Shown in pieces: positions 1-8,652 of a stretch of 64,000 nt of DNA. The notes under the pieces were generated by a model that saw only the letters and a list, made by a program, of their open reading frames with translations, was not told the DNA's origin and searched no databases. Source of the stretch: an uncultured Clostridia bacterium (lineage in GTDB: Bacteria > Bacillota > Clostridia > Christensenellales > UBA1242); contig CAKVLR010000001.1 of NCBI GenBank assembly GCA_934757855.1, positions 372,001 to 436,000 on the forward strand, read 5' to 3'. The translations under genes and the position numbers were made by a program. Numbering within the stretch: the first letter of the stretch is position 1; the number at the start of each line of letters is the position of its first letter.

Positions 1-103
1 GACCTTTGGGACCCAATGTTACTTTTACAGTGTCCGCCAAAATATTTACGCCACGCTCCAATTTTGCGCGCGCTTCTTCACCAGATTTAATTATTTTTGC
101 CAT
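1..103 (-). CDS. groL: Chaperonin GroEL, N-terminal fragment (runs off window)
   Basis: The 34 codons present translate to the conserved GroEL start: a MAKIIKSGEEAR opening, then a Leu-Glu-Arg-Gly stretch and VTLGPKG, the ATP-binding apical start of the equatorial domain. GroEL is the 14-mer ATP-driven folding chamber that works with GroES. The start ATG is at 101-103 with a GGGAGA-type ribosome-binding site just upstream, and the gene follows groES by 18 bases on the same strand, the usual groES-groEL operon order. The rest of the gene lies left of the window. Confidence 0.95.
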   Translation of the reverse strand, partial: MAKIIKSGEEARAKLERGVNILADTVKVTLGPKG

Positions 104-121
104 AATTTACTCTCCCTTATC

Positions 122-409
122 TTAGTCTTTAATTTTGCCCAAAACATCGCTTTGCGACAAAATCACATATTCTTCATTTTCAAACTTAAATTCGCTACCA
201 GCATACTTAGGATACAATACTTTATCCCCAACGGCAACTTGCATTACAGTTTGTTTTCCATCAACCATTTCACCTTTACCTACCGCGATGACTTCTGCAA
301 TTTGAGGTTTTTCTTGCGAATTATTAGGCAAGATAATTCCTCCCGCTGACACAGTTTCCGCCTCGATAGGTTTGATTACAATTTTGTCAAATAATGGTTC
401 AATTTTCAT
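122..409 (-). CDS. groS: Co-chaperonin GroES
   Basis: A 95-residue GroES, the heptameric lid of the GroEL chamber. It shows the family opening (PLFDKIVIKPIEAE), the mobile-loop segment SAGGIILP that docks on GroEL, and the GDKVLYPKYAGSEF strand. I start at the ATG at 407-409 because GAGGTG lies 5 bases upstream; an upstream in-frame extension adds ten residues atypical of the family. It is transcribed first in the groES-groEL unit, from the promoter at 559-586, which is overlapped by an inverted repeat. Confidence 0.95.
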   Translation of the reverse strand: MKIEPLFDKIVIKPIEAETVSAGGIILPNNSQEKPQIAEVIAVGKGEMVDGKQTVMQVAVGDKVLYPKYAGSEFKFENEEYVILSQSDVLGKIKD

Positions 410-558
410 TTTTTCACCTCGCAAAAATTTTTCTCGCAAAAATTTATATATGCAACAACCTTTTAAAATGTATCTAATTTTAAAAACTTGTTGTCATTTT
501 TGCGTTTTCGATTTTTTCAAAATCTACAAAAAATGTTTGCTTTTTCACAAACACCTAT

Positions 559-600
559 ATTTTATCACAACATTTCAAATTTGTAACTATGTTGTGACAA
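559..600 (-). promoter_or_regulatory. groESL promoter overlapped by a 12-bp-arm inverted repeat (candidate operator)
   Basis: On the minus strand TTACAA (581-586) and TAAAAT (559-564) are spaced 16 bases apart, a plausible sigma-A promoter about 150 bases before groES. Arms TTATCACAACAT (562-573) and ATGTTGTGACAA (589-600) form an inverted repeat with one mismatch and a 15-base spacer, covering the -35 to -10 interval. Its sequence is not CIRCE (TTAGCACTC-N9-GAGTGCTAA), so if it is an operator it is for another repressor. The divergent gene at 643 starts 43 bases away. Confidence 0.5.
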
Positions 601-642
601 CTTTTTTGCAATATTTTGAAATTTTTTCTCATAAAATTGAAT

Positions 643-1413
643 ATGCAACCAAAAAAGCCTTATTACGAAGTCAGCCTAATCAATAAAAAATCACGGCGCA
701 AAATTTTAGTATCGGTTTTGTGCTTTATAATATTAATATGTATTATAGTGGCAACTACCTTACTAATTCAAAAATATACTTTCCCCAAAATTAATGGCAA
801 AAATTTTTATTATATTTATATAGATATAGATGCACAAAATGCTACCGAGGCTGATGAACAAGCCACCCGTTACCGAGTGCGCGGAGGTGCTGGGCTCACT
901 CAATTTTTAGACAACAAATGGCGCGTGCTGATTGCGCTTTATCCTACTCTAAAAGATGCTCAAACCGTACAAACTCAACTTTTGACTCAAAACACACAAT
1001 GTAGCGTTGGTATGATTTCTACACCTACAATTTCAATTTCACAATACACAAGCGAGCAAAAAGAAGTGGCAGAGAATATTTACCTTCATTACTTGCAAAC
1101 TATTGATACTTTTTACACAATCTCCACCGAACTAGACACAAGCACTATTACAGAAAGCACTGCACAAGTGCGTGTGACTCAACTAAACCTACTATGGCGA
1201 CAACGAGCCGAACAACTCGCCGATATTATTAACTTAACCTCAAAAGAAAGCCAAAACCACCCGCTTAAGAATATGTATAATCTTGCATTGCAAATTTCTG
1301 GACTGCTTCAATTTTTAGCCGATGAAAATGGCTATTCTACAAATCTTGTCACCTACACAAGTTTAACAAGGAAAATAAATATTCAACTAGCACAAATCAA
1401 TCTAGATAATTAA
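643..1413 (+). CDS. Membrane-anchored protein with SPOR-like region
   Basis: A 256-residue protein from the ATG at 643 (an in-frame TTG at 616 is also possible; neither has a clear ribosome-binding site). A basic N-terminus is followed by one hydrophobic helix at about residues 20-43, suggesting a type II anchored protein facing outward. Residues about 50-115 have the layout of a SPOR fold: a strand (YYIYIDID), a run of A/E/Q helix, then KWRVLIALYPTLKDAQ, resembling the second strand and helix of peptidoglycan-binding SPOR domains. The remaining 140 residues look helical and are not recognised. The SPOR reading is by pattern only. It is divergent from groES and shares its short upstream region. 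Confidence 0.6.
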   Translation: MQPKKPYYEVSLINKKSRRKILVSVLCFIILICIIVATTLLIQKYTFPKINGKNFYYIYIDIDAQNATEADEQATRYRVRGGAGLTQFLDNKWRVLIALYPTLKDAQTVQTQLLTQNTQCSVGMISTPTISISQYTSEQKEVAENIYLHYLQTIDTFYTISTELDTSTITESTAQVRVTQLNLLWRQRAEQLADIINLTSKESQNHPLKNMYNLALQISGLLQFLADENGYSTNLVTYTSLTRKINIQLAQINLDN

Positions 1414-1643
1414 AAATTGCGTAATTTTGTTAAAATTTAGTAATTTATTGCTGTTTTTTGCAATTTTTACTAATTTTTCTTATTTATTTAATATTTTATT
1501 CTTTTTTTGTTAACAACATAGTTGACTAAATTTTTTAAGCACGCGCAAAATTTTTTTAATTATCTTTTATACAATTTTTTAACTAAAACTTTGTTTATAA
1601 TTAAACATTTATATTTATAAATATTCATTTTTTAATGTAAGTA

Positions 1644-1672
1644 TTGACTGAATTTCTTATTTGTGATATAAT
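1644..1672 (+). promoter_or_regulatory. Sigma-A-type promoter for the gene at 1705
   Basis: TTGACT (1644-1649) and TATAAT (1667-1672) are separated by 17 bases, followed by an AAGGAAGG ribosome-binding site before the ATG at 1705. The rest of 1414-1643 is AT-rich with nothing else visible. Confidence 0.7.
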
Positions 1673-1704
1673 ATATCTAGACACAAAAAGGAAGGTTTTT
1701 ATTT

Positions 1705-3123
1705 ATGAAAAACGCACAAAATTTATACCGTTACCCCGCTTTTATTATAACCAACCCAACCGAAGCTCAAAAGCAAATTTTTATTGACACCGCTAGAACA
1801 GTACATCAAGAAATTGATGATTCTGCATTTTTTGCAAAATTTAAATTAGAAGAAAATGAAAAAGGCTGTCAAATTATTTACTGTGCAAAAAATGTTGATT
1901 TTTACAATCAACTTTGCGCCAAGACTTTTCGATTTGACCAAATTTTGCACAATACCTTAGAAAAAAATCCAGAACTTAAAAAAGAATTAGATAGTATTGA
2001 TATTAAATGGTTAGACTTAAAAGGCAATCCACATCCAATCAACCAAACTCCATTATGTCAATTTGTGAAGCCCGACCCTCGCATACCATTATTTTTCAAT
2101 CCAGAAATTTTGCATATTACTTGCAATACCGAAAATTTTGATATTACGAGCAAAAATGAAGGGAGCAAACTCGTGTTTTATTTAGTTTTGAAAAATCCTA
2201 ACGCCCCACTTACTGATGAAGAAATTGAGTTTGCAAAATTTAATATAATTAAGACCGGCTTAAAACTAACCCGCAATAGTTGTTGCAATTTTAATGTTGA
2301 ATATTTAGATTCAACTGGACATATAACTGAAAAAGAAAATTTTAAAACCGTTTTAAAATCACCAAAGCCTGATAAAAATTCGCAATATCAGCAAAAAATC
2401 GAAGGTCCTGACTTGCCACACGATATTGAAACCATTTTAGCAAATTCAAAAACTAGAAATGAACACTATCGCACAATATTTGTAAAAAGAGCAAGATTTT
2501 CAAACGAGATTCACTACTTATATGACATCCTCGAAGAAAAACTCGCACGCAGAAATGTAGCACTAGATGAACAATATGATATCGTTATTGAACCATTAAC
2601 TATTGATGATTACAATTACTTAGTCGTTAATATCAAAGGCCCTGTTTGTCAACAAATTTGCATAAACCATTCATCTATAATTGATAGCATACTCTTACAT
2701 AATTTTACCTATATGAATTACACTTACCCATTATATAAGATAGACCTATCAGGTAAATGCATACCCGCAAATTATATTCCACTTGCAATGTTTAAACCAA
2801 ATAAAACACAAAAATTAGTTCTTTCAAATACAATAGAAGAATTAAAGAAAGCAACGACAACCGATTATGAAATCAAACTACAAAGAGAACAAGACAACAT
2901 TATAGCATATATGACCGTTAATCCAGAAACTCGCAGTCTATTAAATACAAAATACCTACACCAGCGAGAAGTAAAAAGTAATTTGGTAAAAATATTAGAT
3001 AAATCATATTGCAAACATAAAATTATTGATGACAACGGATTAATCACTAGCACTTACAGTGGTGAAACCCAAACTATTATTAAAAATACCGAATCTACAC
3101 AAAATATGCAAAATTCAAGATAA
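1705..3123 (+). CDS. Hypothetical protein built of about four divergent repeats
   Basis: A 472-residue soluble protein with no signal peptide or membrane segment; I do not recognise the family. By eye it contains four units of roughly 110-120 residues that each end in a similar strand-turn: WLDLKGNPHP (about residue 112), YLDSTGHITE (about 210), KIDLSGKCIP (about 345) and IIDDNGLITS (about 445). Each is preceded by a helix and a strand, so the protein may be an internally duplicated fold. Own promoter upstream (1644-1672) and own terminator (3131-3156), so it is probably monocistronic. Function unknown. Confidence 0.8.
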   Translation: MKNAQNLYRYPAFIITNPTEAQKQIFIDTARTVHQEIDDSAFFAKFKLEENEKGCQIIYCAKNVDFYNQLCAKTFRFDQILHNTLEKNPELKKELDSIDIKWLDLKGNPHPINQTPLCQFVKPDPRIPLFFNPEILHITCNTENFDITSKNEGSKLVFYLVLKNPNAPLTDEEIEFAKFNIIKTGLKLTRNSCCNFNVEYLDSTGHITEKENFKTVLKSPKPDKNSQYQQKIEGPDLPHDIETILANSKTRNEHYRTIFVKRARFSNEIHYLYDILEEKLARRNVALDEQYDIVIEPLTIDDYNYLVVNIKGPVCQQICINHSSIIDSILLHNFTYMNYTYPLYKIDLSGKCIPANYIPLAMFKPNKTQKLVLSNTIEELKKATTTDYEIKLQREQDNIIAYMTVNPETRSLLNTKYLHQREVKSNLVKILDKSYCKHKIIDDNGLITSTYSGETQTIIKNTESTQNMQNSR

Positions 3124-3130
3124 ATTAAAG

Positions 3131-3156
3131 AAAATGAGCAAAAATGCTCATTTTTT
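3131..3156 (+). terminator. Rho-independent terminator
   Basis: Arms ATGAGCA (3134-3140) and TGCTCAT (3145-3151) around an AAAA loop, extended by A/T pairs and followed by a T run, directly after the stop at 3123. Confidence 0.85.
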
Positions 3157-3189
3157 GTTATTTTTATATGATTTTTGCTTAATTTTATA

Positions 3190-3214
3190 GTACTATGCAA
3201 TCATTGCATAGTAC
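3190..3214. repeat. 25-bp perfect palindrome related to elements near 62 kb
   Basis: GTACTATGCAAT (3190-3201), one base, then its exact complement (3203-3214). The sequence TACTATGCAAT recurs at 61994-62004 and 62081-62091, the latter with the same upstream context (ATAG preceded by an AT run). The palindrome sits between the terminator at 3131 and the 3' end of the minus-strand gene at 3221. It could be a terminator-like hairpin or a dispersed repeat. Confidence 0.6.
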
Positions 3215-3220
3215 CTAGAA

Positions 3221-4201
3221 TTACTGTTGTATGTTAATTTGCCTAGTGCTATGCAATATATTTTTATCAACATTTACCCCACTCAACACACAATTTGCAC
3301 CAATAATTACCCCACTTTTCACTACCACATTTTCTAAAAAACAATTTGGAAAAACTGATACATTTTCGCCCAAAATTGAATTTTTAATATAGACATTAGG
3401 ATAAATTGTACAGCCATTCCCTATATGCGAATACATATCAACATACACATTGTCATCAATTAATCGAACACCTTTTTCTGCTAAATTTTTATGAATATAT
3501 GCTCTCATTTTGTGCTCAGCAATATTCAATTCCCTAACAGTATTTACGCCATTCAACACAAAATAAGAATCAGCATTAATGCTATCTATTTTAAAATTAT
3601 GGTTATATAGAATTTTTACCAAATCTGTAACATAGTATTCATTTTGTGCGTTATTCCTGCTTAATTTTGTCATATACTTACATAAAACATCATATTTAAA
3701 ACAATATAAACCTAAATTTACTTCCGCAATTTTTAATTGTTCAGATGTACAATCTTTTGCTTCAATAATACTAGCAATTTGCTTATTATTGCGCAAAATC
3801 CTACCAAAACTAGACCGACACCCACGAGTTGCAGTTAGCAATTTTAAATCAAAATCACCCGCTAACATTTCCTCTAATATAGACGACTCTACGATAGGCC
3901 CATCACCATTCAATACCAAAATATACTCAGGCTTTTCTTTTATTTGTTCACAAGCACATTTTAGTGCATCACCCGTGCCTAGCGCTTCATCTTGAAAAAC
4001 ATACTCAACACTATTGCCTAGTATATTTTTTATTTCTTGTCCATTACTGCCGATAACAACATAAATTTTTAAATTTTTTGCACGCAAAGCATCAATAATG
4101 TGCAAAATAATAGGTTTTTCGCATACTTTTTCCAAAACTTTGTTAGTTTTTCGCTTCATTCGCGAACCTCTACCACCTGCTAAAATTACCGCAATATTCA
4201 T
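3221..4201 (-). CDS. GlmU-type UDP-GlcNAc pyrophosphorylase half (separate gene)
   Basis: A 326-residue protein whose first ~225 residues match the GlmU uridyltransferase domain: the nucleotide-binding loop VILAGGRGSRM, a KVLE-KP segment, a TGDALKCA region, LVLNGDGP for UTP/Mg2+ binding, and NEYYVTDLVKILYN. It would join UTP and GlcNAc-1-P to give UDP-GlcNAc for peptidoglycan. Residues about 250-315 form a short left-handed beta-helix remnant (IGNGCTIYPNVYI). The acetyltransferase half of GlmU is encoded by the gene immediately upstream (4204-4833), 2 bases away, so the two halves are split and in reversed order. Last gene of the TPR-YkvI-GlmU operon. Confidence 0.85.
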   Translation of the reverse strand: MNIAVILAGGRGSRMKRKTNKVLEKVCEKPIILHIIDALRAKNLKIYVVIGSNGQEIKNILGNSVEYVFQDEALGTGDALKCACEQIKEKPEYILVLNGDGPIVESSILEEMLAGDFDLKLLTATRGCRSSFGRILRNNKQIASIIEAKDCTSEQLKIAEVNLGLYCFKYDVLCKYMTKLSRNNAQNEYYVTDLVKILYNHNFKIDSINADSYFVLNGVNTVRELNIAEHKMRAYIHKNLAEKGVRLIDDNVYVDMYSHIGNGCTIYPNVYIKNSILGENVSVFPNCFLENVVVKSGVIIGANCVLSGVNVDKNILHSTRQINIQQ

Positions 4202-4203
4202 TT

Positions 4204-4833
4204 TTACCCCCTACTATTAGGTTTTATTTTCAACTCTGCGCGCGAAATAGCAAATGAATTATTATCTAAATTTTCAGTAATGGTAGAACCAGCCCCAATA
4301 AAACAATTCTTCCCCACACTCAACGGAGCAACCAAGTTAACATTGCACCCAACAAAACACCCTGCCCCTATTTGAGTTTTATGCTTGTTAATTCCATCGT
4401 AATTCGCAAATACCACGCCACAACCAATATTGCAGTTATCACCAATTTCAGCATCACCTATATAACTCAAATGCGCAATTTTTACACCATTACCAATTAC
4501 TACATTTTTAGTTTCGCTAAAATTACCCAAGCGCACCCTATCACCCAGTTCTGTTTTTTCACGCGTATGCACAAAAGGTCCTATTTGGCACGCCTCACCA
4601 CATATACAATTTTGCAAAAAACAGTTGCCCCAAATTACAGTGTTGTCACCAATAATACAGTTTTTATCTAAGTAACAGTTTGGATAAATCGTGACATTTT
4701 TCCCTATTTTTGCCCCGCGTTCTATAAAGGTAGTTTTTGGTGAAATTACTTCAAAATCATTAAATTTGTGCAAAAAATCGCGTTTTTTTAGCATTTTTTT
4801 GGTATTTTTATGAATTTTTGTGATATTTTTCAT
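4204..4833 (-). CDS. GlmU-type acetyltransferase half (left-handed beta-helix)
   Basis: A 209-residue hexapeptide-repeat protein equal to the C-terminal half of GlmU, which acetylates glucosamine-1-phosphate with acetyl-CoA. Recognisable GlmU signatures are IGPFVHTREKTELGD, GNFSETKNVVIGNG, AHLSYIGDAEIGDNCNIG (with the His and Tyr of the active site) and FANYDGINKHKTQIG, then LVAPLSVG and FIGAGSTIT. There is no nucleotidyltransferase domain; that lies in the next gene (3221-4201). Its ATG overlaps the end of the YkvI-like gene (4830-4833), implying translational coupling. The N-terminal ~30 residues are basic and extra. Confidence 0.85.
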   Translation of the reverse strand: MKNITKIHKNTKKMLKKRDFLHKFNDFEVISPKTTFIERGAKIGKNVTIYPNCYLDKNCIIGDNTVIWGNCFLQNCICGEACQIGPFVHTREKTELGDRVRLGNFSETKNVVIGNGVKIAHLSYIGDAEIGDNCNIGCGVVFANYDGINKHKTQIGAGCFVGCNVNLVAPLSVGKNCFIGAGSTITENLDNNSFAISRAELKIKPNSRG

Positions 4834-5888
4834 TTATTTTGCCTCCGTAATTTAGTTTTATTTTTCCTTTCCATAATTACCATTTGCAACATAAATAATA
4901 TTCCAAACACCCCCAAAACTGGATAGCAATAACTTACAATCGCCCCAAAACCTAGCCCCGAAATTATAAGACAAATTATACATACCGCAATACTACAAAG
5001 TTTAAAATTATGAGTATATTTTTCTAGCCAAATGCTAATTGTATAAACCAGCGAAACCGCAGTCGTTGCAATTCCTACCCAAACAACTATTAGCGTAAAA
5101 ATTCCAAAAGTATGGCTTATGCTACTAGCAATATAAACTAACGGCATATCGGACATACTGCTATATGGATTTAAGTAAATCGAAATCACCATTCCCAGTA
5201 AGCACAATACCATAAACCCCGCGCCAACAGCAGAGCCTGCAAGATTAATTTTTTTAGAATGTTCTGCGCCCAGTCTAGCAAAAATAAACCCCGCAAAAAA
5301 TAAATTACTGCACACATATAAAATACAGAAAAATATCGCACTCAGCACCCTTTCTCCACCAGTAGTGAGCGGTACCGTAAAACCATCGGCGTGAAAAACA
5401 CAATAAATAAACGCAACTGCTATGATTAATACCATTGCAGGCACTACTGCAAGATTAATTTTTATCATTTTTTCAAACCCGAGCCAACTAATCAGCACCG
5501 CAATGACCGCGGTAAATACGCTTGCGAATCTATACAAATCTTGTGATAAAACAATATCAAAAAGCGAATTTGCGCCCGCAAACATTGCAGAAAGTAATAT
5601 AAAATTTGAAAAAATAAATATAATTTCGCCTAAAATACCAAATTTGCCAAACATTTTGTTATTCATTTGTTGCACTGTTTCAATTCCGTGCCGTTTGCCG
5701 AATTCCAAAAAAGTATAACCTAGCAGAAATAACAAAGCGCCAGCAATCGCAATCAGCGGGAAACACACCCAACCAAATTGAGCAAAATAAAACCAAACCT
5801 CTTTACCGCTAGCGAAACCCGCACCAACAATTGAGCCAAACATAACAGCGCCCACCAGCAACGATTGTTTAATATCCGCTTTTGTCAA
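4830..5888 (-). CDS. YkvI-like multi-pass membrane protein
   Basis: A 352-residue, very hydrophobic protein with about ten membrane helices. The opening, VGAVMFGSIVGAGFASGKEV, is the hallmark of the YkvI/COG3949 branch of the APC/LeuT-fold superfamily, where the unwound first helix (GAGFASGKE) binds substrate and ion. Relatives are uncharacterised or annotated as amino-acid transporters, so the substrate is unknown. It starts 8 bases after the TPR gene and overlaps the acetyltransferase gene by 4 bases, so these genes are co-transcribed. No functional link to GlmU is evident beyond position. Confidence 0.8.
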   Translation of the reverse strand: MTKADIKQSLLVGAVMFGSIVGAGFASGKEVWFYFAQFGWVCFPLIAIAGALLFLLGYTFLEFGKRHGIETVQQMNNKMFGKFGILGEIIFIFSNFILLSAMFAGANSLFDIVLSQDLYRFASVFTAVIAVLISWLGFEKMIKINLAVVPAMVLIIAVAFIYCVFHADGFTVPLTTGGERVLSAIFFCILYVCSNLFFAGFIFARLGAEHSKKINLAGSAVGAGFMVLCLLGMVISIYLNPYSSMSDMPLVYIASSISHTFGIFTLIVVWVGIATTAVSLVYTISIWLEKYTHNFKLCSIAVCIICLIISGLGFGAIVSYCYPVLGVFGILFMLQMVIMERKNKTKLRRQNK

Positions 5889-5896
5889 AGCCCCTC

Positions 5897-7492
5897 CTAT
5901 ACCAGCAACTGAAATTCATTTATTGCCCGCAAAACTTCCTCGCTCTCAACTCCAAAATATATGCACGCTTGCCCCAAAACTTGCGCATTGTTGCAAAAAT
6001 ATATGCAAGATAATACTCTTTCATTAAAGGAAAAATTATGTTGATTTTTTGCAACATACTGACAAATTTTTGCGTTTATATTGTCAAAATCGGCAACTAA
6101 GCCGTTAATTTCGGCATAACTTATAGCATTGCAATAACCCTCTTGCCACATTGAATTTGTGATAATTTTGGGTATTTTATTCTTAAAACTCCTAAATACT
6201 AAATTGCTGGTTAAATCAATTTCTTTTAGATTTTGCGCAAGCATTGCATACTTTGTGAGATAAAATTTTTGCTCCTTATCAAGCCTCACGGATAGCAAAT
6301 ATTTTTGATACATTTTTTGTGCTTTTTTCTTTTTGCATTTTGACAAAGCGTTTGTAAGCCTGTTAATTAAATCGGAATTTTTATAAGTCATACACCAATC
6401 AATATCATCAGCAAGAGTCAGCGAACTATTTAAGCTATCACAAAGAACACCATTTTCAATTAAGCCAAAAATTTCTTGCAACTTGTTTTCTACAATCTTT
6501 TTTGGCAGTTGAGTAGTGAGTTTAAGTGGGGGCGCAACCAAGCCACGCGTAAAAATATCTAAATAAATATTTAAAGTCGGATTTTCAATATCCACCCAAC
6601 GCGCCTGCCCCAAATAGTACAGCGCGTTTTCTTTATCACCGTTATTAAAATATGAAATTGCAGTAAAAAGTAGCGTTTTTATGTTAAATTCATCATTTTT
6701 TAGTGATTTTTTGTAAAAATCTATTGCTTTTTGCCAATTCCCTGCACCAAAATACGAATTTGCTACCAACACTTCTTGCGCGCAATCTAGTTGCAAATTT
6801 TCTAGTTTGGATAAATTTATCTCCATACTGCAAAAATCTTTTTCCGCCAAACACAAGTTACACAGTAGCAAATTTGCTTGCACATTTTCAGGATTTTCAC
6901 GCAATATACTAAAAATGATTTCGCGCGCTTTTTCGTAGTCTTTTTTTAAAATCAACACATCTGCGATAAAGTTTTTCGCTAAATAATCGCCTCTCGCAAA
7001 CAAAGGACTAAGCGTTGTGATTGCTTGCTCGTACTTACCCAATTTTACCAGATTTTTTGCAATAGCAAACAACGGCGAACTCTCCTGTGGCGCACCCAAA
7101 TTTTTCTTAATTTGGTACACCCATTCAAGTACCGCACCACTAAATTCTTCCGCGCCTCCACTTTCCAGCACTGCATCGAAATATGTGAGCGCGAGTTTTT
7201 CATTTTTCATCATAACTAAATTTCGCCCAACACCAAACAAAGCGCTAACCCTCGTTTCAGGCACACACATAGCACGGAAAAAATGTTCGCAACTCAAATA
7301 ATATAGCCCCATTTCAAAATAAATTTGCCCCAAAATCACATTTATACTTTCTTTATCAACGCGAGTTTTTGCACTTTCGATTGCACGCCTACCAGCATCA
7401 AGTGCGCCCAAAAAATCTTTTTCCGCCATACGCGTATCGATAATTTTTAAATACCCGTCCAAACTTTGTCTAAAATTTAATATACCTTGCAT
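5897..7492 (-). CDS. Tetratricopeptide-repeat protein
   Basis: A 531-residue cytoplasmic protein without signal peptide. Several TPR helix pairs are visible over residues about 20-310, for example KYEQAITTLSPLF, DYEKAREIIFSILRENPENVQANL, NWQKAIDFYKKSLK and DKENALYYLGQARWVDIENPTLN. The C-terminal 220 residues are helical but do not show clear repeats. TPR arrays bind partner proteins; the partner is unknown. First gene of a leftward four-gene operon with YkvI and the split GlmU. No good ribosome-binding site precedes the ATG (only AGCGGT), so initiation may be weak or leaderless. Confidence 0.8.
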   Translation of the reverse strand: MQGILNFRQSLDGYLKIIDTRMAEKDFLGALDAGRRAIESAKTRVDKESINVILGQIYFEMGLYYLSCEHFFRAMCVPETRVSALFGVGRNLVMMKNEKLALTYFDAVLESGGAEEFSGAVLEWVYQIKKNLGAPQESSPLFAIAKNLVKLGKYEQAITTLSPLFARGDYLAKNFIADVLILKKDYEKAREIIFSILRENPENVQANLLLCNLCLAEKDFCSMEINLSKLENLQLDCAQEVLVANSYFGAGNWQKAIDFYKKSLKNDEFNIKTLLFTAISYFNNGDKENALYYLGQARWVDIENPTLNIYLDIFTRGLVAPPLKLTTQLPKKIVENKLQEIFGLIENGVLCDSLNSSLTLADDIDWCMTYKNSDLINRLTNALSKCKKKKAQKMYQKYLLSVRLDKEQKFYLTKYAMLAQNLKEIDLTSNLVFRSFKNKIPKIITNSMWQEGYCNAISYAEINGLVADFDNINAKICQYVAKNQHNFSFNERVLSCIYFCNNAQVLGQACIYFGVESEEVLRAINEFQLLV

Positions 7493-7692
7493 ACCGCTAA
7501 TGTATGGTAATTTCTAAAATAAAATGCATAAAACAAAATGCATTTTTATGCAATATTTTGTATTTATTACACTAAATTATTTTAAGTGAGACTTTTATAT
7601 TTTTATTGATTAATAAAGTATTAATGTATTAAATAATACTCAGTTTCAAATAAAATATCAATGAAAAGCACAAAATATTTATAACAAATAAG

Positions 7693-7719
7693 AAAAAACG
7701 CATTATTTTTGCGTTTTTT
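7693..7719 (-). terminator. Rho-independent terminator of the HTH gene
   Basis: AAAAAACGCA (7693-7702) pairs with TGCGTTTTTT (7710-7719); on the minus strand the hairpin follows the stop codon directly and ends in a T run. The interval 7493-7692 holds no other visible feature. Confidence 0.8.
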
Positions 7720-7720
7720 G

Positions 7721-8431
7721 CTAAATTTTATCATTAATTACGATATTATAGCGGAAATGTAATATGTTATTCCTTGCTTCATCAAAACTTAACTCATTAT
7801 CTAAACCTGAGTTTTTATATAAATATGATTCAATTTCACCTTGCAAAGTTGCTTCATTAATTTTATATTTATGCAAAATAGCACTTAACTCTGTTTCACT
7901 ACAAATTGTAGGTTCTCTATCAGTAAACGACCAAAATTCCTTCACGCTCTCGCGATAGTCCGCAAAACCTAGTTTAACAAGTCGCATTTCGATGCCCGCA
8001 CGCGTGCGTTGGTGAATTTGAGTGATTTCATTCACACTTTTACCGCTCAAATACTCCTCAATCAATGCTTTATCTTCCTCAATGGTGTACTTGATGCCTC
8101 GATTGTGCACCTTTATGTATTTCTCGTGATAATCTACACTTTCTAAATATGTATCTTTCACCACTCTAAACCCAAGACTAGACAAAAGTTTCTTTAACTG
8201 TCGTTCGGCAATATTGTATTTTATCATCAACTCAGGCACACTACTACCTTGTCTATATTCCTCGACAATCGCACTTTGATTTGGGTTAAAATTCTCTTTA
8301 TATAGTCCGTTCAAAATTCCGCGTAGTTTTATCACGCAGTCATCACTCAAATTTATCGCTTCGCCCTTTATTGGGTCAATTTTGTTTAAAAGAATTTTTA
8401 AAAATGTAATATCATTTTGATTTATCGCCAT
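7721..8431 (-). CDS. Helix-turn-helix protein, probable DNA-binding
   Basis: A 236-residue protein starting at the ATG at 8429-8431, chosen because GAGG lies 6 bases upstream; a longer frame to 8476 lacks one. Two short HTH-like units are visible: EEYRQGSSVPELMIKYNIAE... at about residues 55-85 and TIEEDKALIEEYLSGKSVNE... ending in IEMRLVKLGF at about 115-155. The second resembles the small domain found at the C-terminus of some helicases and nucleases that recognises DNA. No catalytic domain is present. Likely a DNA-binding accessory or regulator; target unknown. It has its own terminator and no close neighbours on its strand. Confidence 0.65.
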   Translation of the reverse strand: MAINQNDITFLKILLNKIDPIKGEAINLSDDCVIKLRGILNGLYKENFNPNQSAIVEEYRQGSSVPELMIKYNIAERQLKKLLSSLGFRVVKDTYLESVDYHEKYIKVHNRGIKYTIEEDKALIEEYLSGKSVNEITQIHQRTRAGIEMRLVKLGFADYRESVKEFWSFTDREPTICSETELSAILHKYKINEATLQGEIESYLYKNSGLDNELSFDEARNNILHFRYNIVINDKI

Positions 8432-8624
8432 TTTTACCTCAAATATAAGGCAAAACCATATAACTTTCAACTTCATCTATAATATAAAATATTTTGCGAA
8501 AAATGTCAAATAAAACAAATATAATGCTCGATTTTGTTTTAAAATTAATAATACAAAATTAAAATAATAGCCATTTTTATACTTTAACACAATTTTAACA
8601 AGACTATTATATAGCCAACTAAAT

Positions 8625-8652
8625 TAAAAAAGTTGCCTAAAATTAGACAACT
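8625..8652 (-). terminator. Terminator downstream of the InlB-repeat fragment
   Basis: AGTTGCCTAA (8631-8640) and TTAGACAACT (8643-8652) pair with one mismatch, and the minus-strand copy is followed by a T run (8625-8630). It would end the transcript of the fragment at 8747-8985. Nothing else is visible in 8432-8746. Confidence 0.65.

Noticed and set aside
616..642. TTG start extending the SPOR-like protein
   Set aside because: No ribosome-binding site; the ATG at 643 gives a normal basic N-terminus before the membrane helix. The choice remains uncertain.
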